NCBI GenBank assembly: GCA_051294375.1
Contig: CM119263.1
Span: 14,680,421-14,744,420 of the forward strand
Length of the DNA stretch: 64,000 nucleotides
DNA from: Paraspadella gotoi
Taxonomy: Eukaryota > Chaetognatha
Reading direction: 5' to 3'
Shown in pieces: positions 25,184 to 38,314 of the stretch. The position numbers and the translations under genes are program-made. Below the pieces are notes generated by a model. That model searched no databases. It worked only from the letters and a program-made list of their open reading frames with translations, and was not told the DNA's origin. The stretch's first letter is position 1. Each line of letters starts with the position of its first letter.

Positions 25184-25451
25184 ATGGCGGTCAAGACGAC
25201 GACAACCATGGGCGTCGCCATCGCCGTCGTCGTCGTCATTGCCATCTTCAGCGCCTGCTTGGCCATGGCCTCGCCCTACTGGATCCAGCGACGGGAGCTC
25301 TCCGGGAACACGGTGACCAACACGGGAATCTGGGAGATCTGCTTCCTCAAACACGCCATCCCCAAGCAGTATCAAAACGACAAGATCTACAACGGGTGCT
25401 ACATGTTCTACGGAAAGGCATTCGCTAACGAGCGTTCCTACTTTACGCCGT
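25184..25451 (+). CDS. claudin-like gene 1, exon 1 (TM1 and signature loop)
   Basis: Starts MAVKTTTTMGVAIAVV; the ATG is the first in the preceding 240 bases and has a purine at -3. The frame is open further upstream, but claudins have very short N-termini, so this start fits. Eighty-nine codons plus one base, donor T|GTAAGG. It carries TM1, PYW at 31-33, GIW at 48-50, C53, C72 and ends ...ERSYFTP, just before TM2. The frame is intact, unlike its mirror copy at 19391-19659. Confidence 0.85.
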
Positions 25452-27194
25452 GTAAGGGCGAGGGAAAGAGAGTGGGTGGATAATACGGTTGGATTAATGG
25501 AGTCATTCTCCCAATCTATATTTACATAGAATTAAACGAAAGTTTGATGTCACAACTTAAATAAACAACCCCCTCTCGCTCTCTGGACAGGGTGGCTCAT
25601 CGGCTGTCAGGTTGCCATGACAATGGGATTTTTGGGAACGATCCTCTCCGGCATCCTTCTCCTGGTCTACTTTCTCTGCATCGCCAAGAAGAATTATTGG
25701 CACGTTCTCACCGCACTCGCCATTGTGCTTTTCCCGACTGGTAAGTAAAAAATTTCTCTGCAACTGCAGCTGTGACAGCTACCTAATTTTTTTGTTATTA
25801 AATCGGTAAGTATGGTGGACTAAAATCCACCAACCGTTCATCAGTGGCCATTGGTGCCGGAGGCAAGTCATTCGCCTCCCAACCCAAAGGTCCAAGGTTC
25901 TAACCCGGTGGCCGCCTAGCAGTTAAGAGGGATGGGGCTCTTAACCCACCTTTAACATGGTGTTACAGCCTGATCCGAAGCTCAGGGACTGCTTATATTG
26001 AACTGTTCTGTCACTAACTCTTAACATTAATTACTGTCTCTTCATAAGTTTTAAATATGAGGAACGCGACCCCTCGCTCTTACCTCCTTCGGGTGAGTTA
26101 ATATAACACATTAGCTTTTTTCTTTTCCTCGTAAGTTACTCGACCTTTTAACTTTTCCCGCCATTTCTTCAATCTTCCTTTTCCTCATTTCGCCTCGAAC
26201 TCCCATTACAATGTCCCCCCCCGACCCAACCAGCGCCATTTTCCCATCCGCCATCGTCTCCGTTTAAAAGTCGCCATTGTCCTCTTCGTCGAAATACATA
26301 ATCCTCGAGGGACGTTGCCCATAGTTCTCGGGATCGTTACCCTTCCATTCCCTCAAGACGAGTTTCCCCGGGTCATCGACATTGTTCTCGTTCCCGAGGG
26401 GCGCGTCGTTCAATTAAGGTCGAGACCCCTTAAGACTGGGAAGGGCGTCGCGAACGAGAGACCCCGACAGTAAAGTTCGGAATTCGGTCGGAGGCGACGG
26501 CGAGTGAGCGGCAATAACGGTGGCCGAATGGCGAAAAACCTTTTTTTTTTGGTGGGGGGGTTGGAGAAATGTTTTTGAGGTGATCGCAGATTAGCAGAGG
26601 CCTTCTAGGGGTTGTACCTTAACAGTTAACTATATTTCTATTGTAATATAGAGGAATGACCAATGCCCAAAATATTTTCTTTTGAAAAAATCCTCGATTC
26701 TTTTCAATCGTCAACATTTTATACATCCTATTCAATACTATACAGATACGAATCCGGCTCTCAAATTTTAGCATGTTTTTCTTTTGCTCTTTTCATGATC
26801 CGTCGATTGGCCAATGGTCATCGTTGGCGCCGTTAAGAGATGGCCAACAGTCATTGGCTATTCCTGGCGTCATTTGGCCGCAGACATCCGCCTTTTGATC
26901 TCTCTCCATTTTCCATTCCGAGACTTTCTTAGCGATAATCGTTATTAGGGTCGAAAATTATTCGGAAGTTATTTTTCTGTTGGGAAACATTTGGGCGGAA
27001 CACACTTTTTCCTGAACTACCTCGTCAAAAGACGAACCTCTCTCACCTCAAGATCCCCTTAGTTCAAGAAGAGAGCATTCGTGCTTCGGTTCATGGTCGA
27101 AATATTCGCATATAATAAAACTGAAGGCGAAAATACTAGGAAAGGATAATGAAAATAGATCGCGAAAGAAAGAATGAAGAAAGAAGAAAAAGAA

Positions 27195-27244
<50 letters not shown>

Positions 27245-29318
27245 CAAAATAAAAGAAAATGAGCGAGAAGGTACATACATACGTTGGAGAGAGAAGAGAA
27301 GAGAGAGTGTCGAGCCAGAGCCCCCATCAATCAGCGAAAACAAAGAAAGTTGAGAGGAAAGAAAGAAGAGAAAAGAAAAGAAAACGAAAACGATTTTTTG
27401 TGTTCAAAATGAAAACAATAACAAAACAACAACGTCGACTTGAACTTTATGAGACGGGAAAACAAACGGATGGGGCTCCAGTTCCATCATGCAGACAAAG
27501 AAGGAAGACACTCGCCTGTCTATTTNNNNNNNNNNNNNNNNNNNNNNNNNNNNNNNNNNNNNNNNNNNNNNNNNNNNNNNNNNNNNNNNNNNNNNNNNNN
27601 NNNNNNNNNNNNNNNNNNNNNNNNNNNNNNNNNNNNNNNNNNNNNNNGCCGCCGCCGACAACGTCGCGACAGCTGTCCTTTCGAATCAATTTTTCTCTTT
27701 TATTCTGATTTCCCACAGGCTATGATTCCATATCAATTTTTCTTTTTTCTCTCCAGATCTTTTTTTCTTTCTGTTCTCAACCCTTTCTGCCCTTTCTTCT
27801 TTTTTTCGGGGACGAGGTGAGGAGGAGAAGGCGGAAAGGTGAGGCGCAGGAGGATAAGGTGAAGGAGGATTGATGTGCTGCGGCGAAGGGTAGAAGTAGG
27901 TTACGTGAGGAAGGAAAGGATAAAGAAAATGGAAAGGTAAGGAGATTAGGAGTGAAAGAGTAAAAGAGTATAAGAGAAACAGGTTTTGGGAAAGGTTGAG
28001 AATAGAGGAGTAAAATGCCGAAGGAACAAATTGAAAAAAAAAAGAGGTGTGAGGTGAGAAAAGGAAAATCAGTTGAGGCGAGGCAAGAAGGAGAGGGCCG
28101 AAGAAAGGTGAGTTGAAGGAAAGGGCAAAGGTGAGAATTTTGTGACCTTCGTTTTCTTTTCTTCGCTCAACTAAAACGTGAAAAAAAAGGATTTTTATAA
28201 TTCGTTGTCGACGCGTATTTAATATTGATGAGAACCTATTTAAATTCAATAAGAGGAAAGGAAAGAAAGGGGAAAAAAAAAAAAAAAACTGATTTCGTTA
28301 AATCTGAGTCTCTTATGCAGATGCATTTAAATGGCCGAGTGGCACCATCTAACGCCTTGTTCATTTCTCCCCGAATCTGAAAAAAAAAAGTTGGCGAGCC
28401 ATCAAAAAAAGAAGGTCCCATCAATGGAATTAAGAAAAAAACACGGAAAGACAGGAAAACGTACCCAAGGTCGCATCCAAAAACGGGTTGAAAGATGAGG
28501 AAAGCTGCCTTTGCAAAGCCTTTTTCACCTTCGCGCAGTCTTGCAGACTCTCTCTCTCTCTCGCTCTTCTCTCTCTCTTCTCTCTCTCTCCTCTACTCTC
28601 TCTCTCCCTCTCTCTCATTCTCTCTCCTTTCTCATCTTCTCTCTCTCTCTTTCTCTCTCTTTCTCTCCTCTTGGTCGAGCGAGAGGTTGCGAAAGAATTG
28701 CTTGGCCGCCTCTTTCTCTTGCTTGGCTGCGTCACGGGTATGCGCATAGTCTGCCTTGGGTGCGGCCTTGGAGGAATTTGGCGAAGAGTGGGTTTTCGGG
28801 TAAGGCGGGTAATGGTAGGTGTCTAGTGTCTACCGTCTACCTACCCGTCTACCGTCTACCTGTCTGCCGTCCATCGTTTGAGCGAATGTGGTTTTTGTGA
28901 AAAATGATTTTGCGTAAATGTTCATCTGCTCGTCGTTTTAGAAGACCTTTATCAGACATGATCTTGGAATGGGAGGCGTCGCAATGAATTAAATGAACCG
29001 AAATCCAAAAATCCAATGATTGATGCTGCAATTGCCGCATTTCAATCTGATATTTTTCTCAAATGGACCAAGAATCAAACTAAGAAAATAAAAATACCAA
29101 CAAACCGACAATGAAACTAATATCTCACCTCCCATTTCTCTTCCCAGGCGGCCTCATCCTCGNNNNNNNNNNNNNNNNNNNNNNNNNGGGGCTAATAATA
29201 TTTACCCACGGGACTTCTCGGGGCTCTCGGCTTCCGCTTCTCGGCTTCTACAACACTTCTAGCGGCATACATTCTCGGGGAACCTCCGGGTAGAAAAATT
29301 GGGAACAATGGGAAAGAC

Positions 29319-29370
<52 letters not shown>

Positions 29371-32300
29371 AGAGGAGAAAGAGCAGAGAAGAAGAGAGAG
29401 AGAGAGAAGTCAAAGAGAGAAAAGGAGAAGAATGAAAAAGAAAAAAAGGAGCATGCTTTTCATTTATCCTTCTCTTCGACGACCGACGGAAAGGGGGAGA
29501 ATGTAGGAATGTTGAAGATAATGGAGGCAGAATTAAATTGACCACCTTGTATCGCAAATAAAGCAAAAAGCAAAACCGGGGATGGATTGGAATGAAGCTC
29601 TTATTTGATTCCCGGGGAAACCCGCGTCTTTGTGTAACGAAGCCAAAATCGAAGTGTTTCGGAACGAGAAAATTTCTCATAATTTTTCACCATAAACACT
29701 CGGTTGCTTACAACTTAGAAAAAAGAAATTGATGAGCTTTTCGTCTTAAGTCATCCGCTCAAGTAGGTAAGAGAAGGCAGGGCGATCCATTACTGGCGTG
29801 AATAAAAAAAAATAAGATTCTTAAATTCACTTTTCGCTGGACTACACTTATGGTTTTAGATATGTCGCTCATCGGCGCGCTTAAGAAAAAATCCGGAAAG
29901 AACAAGCGGTTTCTGATCAATTTTGGTCTTCTCGCAATTGTTTGCCAACAAGACCAGAGCGACAAGTCCAATATACGATCAGCAAAACCATGGGAAATGT
30001 TAAAAACGTCGGGGCAAGGGTTTGGGAGACTAGCTCAAAGACGGCCCGGGCGGAAACACAGAGAAAGTCGCAATATAACAGCGGTCTGTGGGACTAGAAA
30101 AAATCTGAAAATAAAACCGACGTTGAGGCGGGGAAAAACTGCGAGGCGCTTAGTGCCTGAATCCTTTTGTAATTTTTTCTTTAAATTTTGCGATAGTTTT
30201 ACTGTAGTGAGTCAAAATAAATATCCAGCAGTGTCACTCGGCACTGATCCGATCTGTAGGGTCTGTACCAATAACCTTCAGAGCACATTAACTGAAAAGA
30301 AATAATTACTCATAGTAAGAAATAATAGACAATTAAATCCATGTTTTCTAAAAATTATTTAATTGTCATTTTTGTTCTACTTGTTTTGCTCCACCAGATG
30401 GGCCTTTTAAAAAATTAATAAAAATAAAAGATTAGCTTAATGCTACAATGTCTTGGTACAATTTCGTTGCGTAAACACAAAGAAATTCATTTATAGATCA
30501 TGAGTATCATTAATTGAGTCTTGAAATAACTTTTTCTGTGCATTTATACGAACCAGCCTTTTACCATTGTAAAGATCTTGTATTATAATAAAAAAATAAA
30601 AAACAACAATTTTTACCATAAACAGCTACATGCATTAAGCGTGGGTTATTAAAAGAGTGTGTGGCTTTTTAATAAAAAAAAACTGTTAATATTAATTATA
30701 GAAAGCTTAAACGCGGGCCCCAATTTTGTAAAGGGTTTTATTTGTAACCTGGAAGATTAGAACAAGAATTTAAAAAAATCGATAATTATAACCTTTTAGC
30801 CCTCCTAAGTCAGTAAAAAGTTTTTTAAAATCACCCGGAACAAAAGTTTGGAAACTCAGCTAAATTTTTTTATTATTTAAAGTCACATGTTTTTTTTAAC
30901 GTTTCTACATGAATTTTTATTTTTTTTTTGGTTTTCAAGCAAAAGACAAAAAATGATAAATTTAATTACTCCTTGAGTAATTAATATAAACATTGAGGTA
31001 ATAGGAAAGTTTTTGTTTATATCAGAAACATAATTCACTTCTCTTTCATATCTATATTGTATTTATTTTTTTTTTTAAATAGCCAGACACCAAGTGTGTT
31101 TAATTTAATTTCAAAGTTGTTATACTTTGACTAATAGGAATTCCGATCACAGTAAGTTTTAAAAATCGTTGTAAAAGAAATAATTTAAGAAAAATTATAT
31201 GAAAAAGAAGCCAAACACCATAATATGGCTTTAAAATACTGTGATAACCATTCACGAGAAGTCATTTTTGGTTCAAAAGTATCAAAAGAGAAAAAAACAT
31301 TTTTTTATTAACCACAATAATTTAAGTCAGCTCGGCCGAAAGCTAAAATTTAAAGTGGAAACCAAAAAGAAAAATATATTAAAACGAACGCAGATTGTTT
31401 AGAAAAAAATTGGGCGGGAAATGACCATGTTTTTGTAGATATTATTTTTTACAAACGCGTGGGGTCAATGTGAATTTGAAATGTTTAACATAAGCAATAA
31501 ATATTGACAGATCATTTCCTATCAGTAAATGTAAATATTAAAGAACATTAATAAATGACCAGATAACTTGTCCTATCTACATGGTTTATATGAAAAAAAA
31601 ATTTAAAGGCAAGTAAGGTGCCGGAACTCTAAGCAAGAAAATTAAGGGTCTCGGGTTTTCAACAACTCGACATGTATGTCTACCGCACACCTCAGCATTT
31701 AAATATTTTTTTTTTGTTTTATTTTTTCGTTTCCGTTTCTAATATGTCCCTTTTTTATCCCCCGGCTTACGGAAAGAAAAATAATGCGAAGCGAGGGAGG
31801 AACCCGAAGCCCTCCAACGAGAATACATGAAATGCGGCCCATCGCAACCCCACGAAGTGAAACTTCTGCCTTCGGAAGTGAACCGAGAATGCCCTGAAGT
31901 TGAGCAGCGCCGGGATCTATTCGGAAGGTCTAGAAAACCGGCGAAAGAATAATCGGCCTCTTTTCTCTAACTGTATCCCCCATGATTGAAGGCAATCCTT
32001 TTTGTTATCGAGACACGGGACACTATTAACGTAATGTTGTTTTCAAGGAGGCAGTTTATCTTTGGAACGAGAGGGATAGAGAGCGAGTGAGTGGGAAGAA
32101 ATAAAGGACGGGGGAGAAATTGAGGGGGGAGCTGGAGAGATTAGCCCCGGCTTTCTCCCTCATTCGCCCACATCAACACCGACTACCCCTCTTGAACAGA
32201 GAGAGAGAGAGAGAGAGAGAGAGANNNNNNNNNNNNNNNNNNNNNNNNNNNNNNNNNNNNNNNNNNNNNNNNNNNNNNNNNNNNNNNNNNNNNNNNNNNN

Positions 32301-32413
32301 NNNNNNNNNNNNNNNNNNNNNNNNNNNNNNNNNNNNNNNNNNNNNNNNNNNNNNNNNNNNNNNNNNNNNNNNNNNNNNNNNNNNNNNNNNNNNNNNNNNN
32401 NNNNNNNNNNNNN

Positions 32414-32445
<32 letters not shown>

Positions 32446-34245
32446 GCACGAGTCGTTATGAATTGTTTAAATTGAAAATAAATAGCCAATAATATATTGA
32501 TAAATTGCTAATTTAATTTGAATCTCTTTCAATTCTCATTGTCATTTTTAATTGACTTCCACCTCTTGGAGCCTGTGTTAGTCGAGCCGAGTCNNNNNNN
32601 NNNNNNNNNNNNNNNNNNNNNNNNNNNNNNNNNNNNNNNNNNNNNNNNNNNNNNNNNNNNNNNNNNNNNNNNNNNNNNNNNNNNNNNNNNNNNNNNNNNN
32701 NNNNNNNNNNNNNNNNNNNNNNNNNNNNNNNNNNNNNNNNNNNNNNNNNNNNNNNNNNNNNNNNNNNNNNNNNNNNNNNNNNNNNNNNNNNNNNNNNNNN
32801 NNNNNNNNNNNNNNNNNNNNNNNNNNNNNNNNNNNNNNNNCGCCGCCGAAGCCGGCGACGCCACCGCCACCGCCGCCGCTGCCGCTTTTTCCCCGAGGTC
32901 GCGCGCGCTTTTCCCGCTCCGGCGATTCGGCCTTCGACCAAAAAGAAAAAAACCTCACCCCTCACCTTACCCTTTACTCGTCGTTGTTGTAGAGAGTCCC
33001 CCCTCACAGAACTCTTAAAACCTCACTCCCCGCTTCCCTCCTACTCTTCCCATTCTTCATATTATTACTCAACTATTGGCGACGCTTTCCTCCGAGGGCC
33101 ACGCCTCATAAAAAAACTTACGATTACCCTCACGTTTTCCCCAAATCCTAATAAAACATCGTTCTTCGCACGATTCCGCTCAACATGACTTGCATGAACT
33201 TACCTGTAAACTAAACTGGTCCTCCTTTATCTCGCTTGTCTCCTTACCTCAACCACAACCACTATTTCCNNNNNNNNNNNNNNNNNNNNNNNNNNNNNNN
33301 NNNNNNNNNNNNNNNNNNNNNNNNNNNNNNNNNNNNNNNNNNNNNNNNNNNNNNNNNNNNNNNNNNNNNNNNNNNNNNNNNNNNNNNNNNNNNNNNNNNN
33401 NNNNNNNNNNNNNNNNNNNNNNNNNNNNNNNNNNNNNNNNNNNNNNNNNNNNNNNNNNNNNNNNNNNNNNNNNNNNNNNNNNNNNNNNNNNNNNNNNNNN
33501 NNNNNNNNNNNNNNNNNNNNNNNNNNNNNNNNNNNNNNNNNNNNNNNNNNNNNNNNNNCGGGGAAAGGGGGCCGATGGGGAAAAGGGGCTTTCATTCATA
33601 AATTCATTCGCCGCCAATTTATTATCGTCTAATTTCGGGGCGGGAAGAGAAGATCAAGCCTTCTAAAGGGGTTGTACCTTAACAAGGTTTAAACGGGATA
33701 TATTCTATTGTAAATATAGAGGAATGAGCCAACTGCCCAAAATATTTTCTTTTGAAAAAATCTCGATTCTTTTCAATCGTCAACATTTTATACATCCTAT
33801 TAATACTATACAGATACGAATCCGCCTCTCAAAATTTTAGCATAGTTTTTCTTTTGCTCTTTTTCATGATCGCGTAGCATTGGCCAATGGTCATAGTATG
33901 GCGCCCGTTAAGGAGATAGGCCAACAGCCATTGCTATCCTGGCAGTCATTTGGCCGACAGACATTCCGCACTGTTGATCTCTCTCCATTTTCCATTCCGA
34001 GACTTTCTTAGCGATAATCGTTATTGGGTCGAAAATTATTCGAGAAGTTATTTTCCTGTTGGGCAAACATTTGGGCGAACACACTTATTGCTGACTACCT
34101 CTCAAAGACGAACCTCTCTCACCTCAAGATCCCTTAGTTCAAGAGAGAGCATTCGTGCTTCGGTTCATGGTCGAAATATTCGCATATAATAAAACTGAAG
34201 GCGAAATAATACTACGGAAAGGATAATAAACTCAGATCGGAAAGA

Positions 34246-34277
<32 letters not shown>

Positions 34278-34294
34278 AGAGAGGAGAGAGAGAG

Positions 34295-34345
<51 letters not shown>

Positions 34346-37300
34346 CAAATAAAAGAAATGAGCGAGAATGGTACATACATACGTTGGGAGAGAAGAGAAG
34401 AGAGAGTGTCGAGCCTAGACCCCCATCATCGCGAAAACAAGAAAGTTGAGCGGAAAGAAGAAGAGAAAAGAAAAGAAAACGAAAACGATTTTTTGTGTTC
34501 AAAATGAAACAATAAAAACAACGTCGACTTGAATTATGAGACCGGGAAAACAAAGGATGGGCTCATTCGCATCATGAGACAAAGAAGGAAGACACTCGCT
34601 GTCATTTGCCTGGCATTAGTGGCTAATTGTACATGGTAATCGTTGTCTAGAAAGGATCGAAATTTAGTTGCACCGAGTAGGAAAGAATCGCAAAAACGTT
34701 GGGTCAAAAACTTTGGTTTAGGAAGACCGCTTCTTTATTGGCTTTCATGGCTTGTCTGTCCCTCTAATAACCAGGCGATTCTTTAGTTTCGAAAACTTTA
34801 AGTAGTAATTGAAAAAAAAATATTTATAAATACAAGAATCGTTGAAGGAATAATTTTCTACTTTTTCCGAGCTGACAGAACTACCGGAAAAAAAGGGAAA
34901 TAATACTGAAGAGGAGTCAAGGAAAAGAAAGCTTAAAAAGGGCGGCTTTCCGATATCGCACCCCTCAAACGGTCGGCGAGACCGCTTCGCCGCCATGACA
35001 CCCGCCTCTCAGTTGCCGCCGCCGCCGGCGCCGCCGCCGACAACGTCGCGAACAGCTGTCCTTTCGAATCAATTTTTCTTTTTATTCGTGATTTCCACAG
35101 GCTATGATTCATATCAATTTTTTCTTTTTTTCTGCCAGATCTTTTTTCTTTCTGTTTCTCAACACCTTTCTGCCCTTTCTTCTTTTTTTCAGGGACGAGG
35201 TGAGGAGGAGAAGAGCGGTAAAGGGTGATTTTGCGGCAGGAGGATAAGGTGGAAGGAGGATGATGTGCTGCGGCTAAGGGTGAAGTAGGTTTAACGTGAG
35301 GAAGGAAAGGATAAAAGAAAATGGAAAGGTAAGGAGAATTAGGAGTGAAAGAGTAAAAGAGTATAAGAGAAACGGTTTTTGGGAAAGGTTGAGATAGAGG
35401 AGTAAAATGCGAAGGAACAAATTGAAAAAAAAAGAGGTGTGAGTGAGAAAAGGAAAATCAGTTGAGGCGAGGCAAGAAGGAGAGGGCCGAAGAAAAGGTG
35501 AGTTGAAGGAAAGGGCAAAGGTGAGACTTTGTGACCTCGTTTTTTTCTCGCTCAAAGCTAAAACGTGAAAAAAAAGGATTTTTTATAATTCGTTTGATGA
35601 GACCTATTTAAATTCAATAAGAGGAGAGAAAGAACAGGGGAAAAAAAAAAAAAAAAAACGATTTCGTTAAAATCTGAGTCTCTTATGCAGATGCATTTAA
35701 ATGGCCGAGTGGCACCATCTAACGCCTTTTCTTCTTTCCCGATTCTGAAAAAAAAGTGGCGAGCACAAAAGAAAGGGTGTCAATGGGAATAAGAAAAAAA
35801 AAAAACGAAAGGAAAAAGTCCCAAGGTCGCCATCCTCAAAAACGGTTGTAAAGATGAGGGAAGCTGCTTTGCAAAAGCCTTTTTCACTTCGCTGGTTTTT
35901 AGGAATCTCTCTCTCTCTCTCTCTTCTCCTCTCTCTCTTCTCTCTTCGTCATCTTCCTCTCTCTCTCTTTCTCTCCCTCTGGTCGAGCGAGAGGTTGCGA
36001 AAGAATTGCTTGGCGCGCCCCTCTTTCTCTGCTGGCTGCGTCACGGGTATGGGGCATAGTCTGCCTTTGGGTGGCGGCTTGGAGGAATTTGGGGGCCGCC
36101 GGAAAAAAAAGAAAAAAAAAGTGGGTTTTCGGGTAAGGGCGGGTAATGGTAGGTGTCTAGTGTTCTACGTCTACCTACCGTCTAACCGTCTACCTGTCCT
36201 GCCGTCCATCGTTGAGCGAATGTGGTTTTTGTGAAAAATGAATTTTGCGTAAATGTTCATATCTGCTTCGTCGTTTAGAAGACTTTATCAGACAAGGATC
36301 TTGAATGGGAGGCGTCGCAATGATTTTAATGAACCGAAATTCCAAAAATCCAATGATTGATGCTGTGCAATTGCCGATTTCAATCTGATATTTTTCTCAA
36401 ATGGCCAAGAATCAACTAGAAAATAAAAAATACCAACAAACCGACAATGAAACTAATATCTCACCTCCGCATTTTCTTCCAGGGGCCTCATCCTCGGCGC
36501 TTTGGCATCACCTTGGCATTACTGCGGTTCACTCGAGGCCAGAAGTTCACGTCGTGGTTCGATGGCGATTTCATGTATTTCTCGTGGGGTCTTCGGATTC
36601 GCGTCCTCGCTTCGCATTCTCTTTCGTAAGCCGGGGATAAAAAAGAGGGAAAAACATAAGAACGGAAAAAACGAAAAAACAAACCAAAAAAAAATATTTA
36701 AATGTGAGGTGTGGGTAAGACATACTAGACATACAGAATACATGTCGGGGCAGTGCAACGAGACCTAATTTTTTCTGGCTTAAAGGTTTGGCACCTTACT
36801 GCTCAAAATTTTATTAAACCATATGTGTGTCAGGAAAAAGTTAATTTAAGAATTTATTTTTTTTAAATTCACCAGTAATGATCGCCTTTCTACCTCTGAG
36901 GCGAAAGAGAAAAGTATTTTTTTTCTAGCAGTAAGCAAACGTTTTATGGTGAAAAAATTATGAAAATCGTTTTTTTTCGCCTTACATTCGACCTTTTGGT
37001 TCGTACCCAAAGAGCGCGGGTTTCCCCGACATCAAATAAGAGTTCAATTCCATCCTCCGGTTTTTTCTTTGCTTTGCAAGGAAGTGGTCCATTTATTCTG
37101 CCTCCATCTTTCAAATCTCCCTACAATTCCTCCCTTTCCGGTCTCAGAAGAAATAAATGCAAAAAGCTGCTTCCTTTTTTCAATTCTCTCTCTCTATCTT
37201 CTTCTCTCTCTCATCTCTTCTTCTCTCTCTTCTCTCTCTCTTCTCTCTCTCTCTCTATGCTCTCTCTCTCTCTCTCAACAAGTCTTCCATTGTTTCCATT

Positions 37301-37697
37301 TTTCTCCGGAGTTTTCGAAGTAGTATGCGTGAGAAGTGAGAAGTGAAGAAGCGAGAAGCGGAAGCGAGAAGCGAGAAGCGTGTAAATTTATTAGCGAAGA
37401 AAAGAACAAAAAAATGGGAGAAAATTGAGTCTCGGTTATTGGCGAGCAAGGGCGAGCGGTTCGGGGCGACGCCGGGCGCGGGCGTGGTGCGGGCAAGGCT
37501 CAGCGCGTAGGGCAGCAGAGGCGCCAACCGTCGCCTGCGGTCGGAAGCACGTTGGAGCGCACTTCCGACGAAAAAAGTATGAGAGTAATTAAAATTAGAA
37601 ATGGGAAAGCGTGGTTGACGCAGAAAAAGGGAGCGAGGCCACTGAGGGGAGAGGAAGAGAGAGAGATAGAGATAGAGAGAGAGAGAGCGAGAGAGAG

Positions 37698-37745
<48 letters not shown>

Positions 37746-38094
37746 CGCGAGAGCGAGCCGATAGTCAGAGCGAAATTCTCAGATCACGAGAGAAGGGGAA
37801 ACTATTCGGAAGGTCTAGAAAACCGGCGAAAGATATAATCGGCCTCTTTTCTCTAACTGTATCCGCATGATTGAAGCGAATCTTTTGTATCGAGACACGG
37901 GAGCACTAATTAACGTAAATGTTGTTATTCAAGGAAGGCAGTTTATCCTTTGGAACGAGAGGGATAGAGAGCGAGTGAGTGGGAAGAAATAAAGGACGGG
38001 GGAGAAATTGAGGGGGGAGCTGGAAGAGATTAGCCCCGGCTTTCTCTCCTCATTCGCCACACTCAACAACCGGACTACCCTCTTGAACAGAGAG

Positions 38095-38156
<62 letters not shown>

Positions 38157-38273
38157 TTTTTTGCAATAGAAATCGAGAATTAGTTTTATGGCGTCGATTC
38201 CAAGAGCTTGGGGTTCTCGAACCGTGAAAAACCGCAAAAACCGGTGAAACCGGTTTCGGCCACCCGGAGGAGA

Positions 38274-38314
<41 letters not shown>

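Larger units (their letters stand above)
22540..25455 (+). repeat. right arm of the inverted repeat (clean copy)
   Basis: Contains gaps at 23277-23508 and 23843-23940. The left arm reads straight through the second gap with no missing sequence, so those 98 N are spurious. Confidence 0.85.
26600..29162 (+). repeat. clean copy of intron plus exon-3 start (block X)
   Basis: Collinear with 33659-36500. Carries a 122-N gap (27526-27647) for which the noisy copy has about 420 bases, so the gap size is underestimated. It ends abruptly at a 25-N gap 15 bases into claudin exon 3. Confidence 0.8.

Noticed and set aside
31814-31914. Resemblance to 5S rRNA: a 5S-like 5' end and GAAGTTGAGCAGCGCCGGG
   Set aside because: The distance between the two motifs (about 80 bases) is too long for 5S, and the internal C-box region is absent. 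The match is one short word, so neither a 5S gene nor a 5S-derived SINE is called.
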